A stretch of 64,000 bases of DNA from JAAXIE01 sp965204245. GTDB taxonomy: Bacteria > Chloroflexota > Dehalococcoidia > Lucifugimonadales > JAAXIE01. Below, piece by piece: positions 63,723 through 64,000 of this stretch. The position numbers and the translations under genes were made by a program. Each line of letters starts with the position of its first letter. The first letter of the stretch is position 1. The notes below the pieces were generated by a model, which searched no databases, was not told the DNA's origin, and saw only the letters and a list, made by a program, of their open reading frames with translations. The DNA lies in NCBI GenBank assembly GCA_965204245.1, contig CBDBED010000012.1, positions 124,001 to 188,000 on the forward strand, written 5' to 3'.

Positions 63723-64000
63723 TTAACTTCCCGGACGCGAAATACTCACTCGTAGGCTGACTAGCCCCTGCTTTTGCCAGTTACCCTGTCGGTATGTAGG
63801 TCTGCTCCTCAGGTTACCGATCACCCCGGATGACGGGCTCATGTGCGAGGCGTCCCAACGCTTAACCTCTCTCCGTCCATCCGCGTACAACTCTTCTATC
63901 CACGCTTCGCCAGCTAGCAGCAACGCCTCTAGGAAGTCCTGCTGTTTGGCTGGGTCAAGCGTGATTGGAAGAACAGCAGCCTCCCTCTTTGCCCGATGAA
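63723..64000 (-). CDS. Hypothetical protein, C-terminal part (partial)
   Basis: The frame is open to the window edge and reads AAVLPITLDPAKQQDFLEAL and then LAGEAWIEELYADGRREVKR to a tail with SHMSPSSGVIGNLRSRP. The start lies beyond the window. The sequence looks genuine (amphipathic helix, charged strand), but I recognise no family. Convergent with the coiled-coil gene. Confidence 0.55.
   Translation of the reverse strand, partial: HRAKREAAVLPITLDPAKQQDFLEALLLAGEAWIEELYADGRREVKRWDASHMSPSSGVIGNLRSRPTYRQGNWQKQGLVSLRVSISRPGS

Overview
The window is a GC-rich bacterial chromosome segment. TTG and GTG starts, a form II CoxL-like molybdenum hydroxylase, giant Calx-beta/fibronectin surface proteins and kinase-to-OmpR fusion regulators together suggest a Chloroflexota-type bacterium (Dehalococcoidia-like). 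That is an inference from gene content; no rRNA or other decisive marker is present.

Layout. 1-2.2 kb: 3' part of a xanthine/CO-dehydrogenase-type molybdopterin subunit. 2.3-9.2 kb: a worn integration zone next to tRNA-Arg(TCT), with a tyrosine recombinase, an XRE regulator with a candidate operator, a serine recombinase lacking its catalytic domain, transposase relics and a 600-bp IS derivative with a 10-bp target duplication. 6.9-17.6 kb: an island of small secreted or membrane proteins (several Cys-containing), a HigBA toxin-antitoxin pair, a truncated GIY-YIG protein, a matrixin-like protease and a coiled-coil protein ending in a SipW/ER-type signal peptidase domain. 17.7-32 kb: two giant exported proteins on the minus strand (3122 and 1446 aa). 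32-43.8 kb: an MscS channel, two fused sensor-kinase/response-regulator proteins (the second with degenerate kinase and receiver motifs), a Cache lipoprotein, a third Calx-beta protein, DegV and a frameshifted glycine-betaine-type binding protein. 43.9-46.6 kb: a serpin lipoprotein gene split by a 1.24-kb insertion. 47.2-62.7 kb: a complete-looking type I-G (formerly I-U) CRISPR-Cas operon (csb1, csb2, cas3, a Cas3-extension gene, cas4-cas1, cas2) followed by an array of 91 repeats and 90 spacers. 62.7-64 kb: a gene apparently beheaded by the array, a coiled-coil gene and the end of another gene.

How the parts fit. The cas genes overlap or nearly abut and all motifs I could check are intact, so the system could be active; no Csx17-size large subunit is present. 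The surface-protein region shares a roughly 65-bp TGATAT-rich module in three places (beside each of the two fusion regulators and between the giant genes), which suggests the regulators and surface proteins form one regulated module. Many non-CRISPR genes carry single-base frameshifts; real decay and assembly indel error cannot be separated from the sequence alone.
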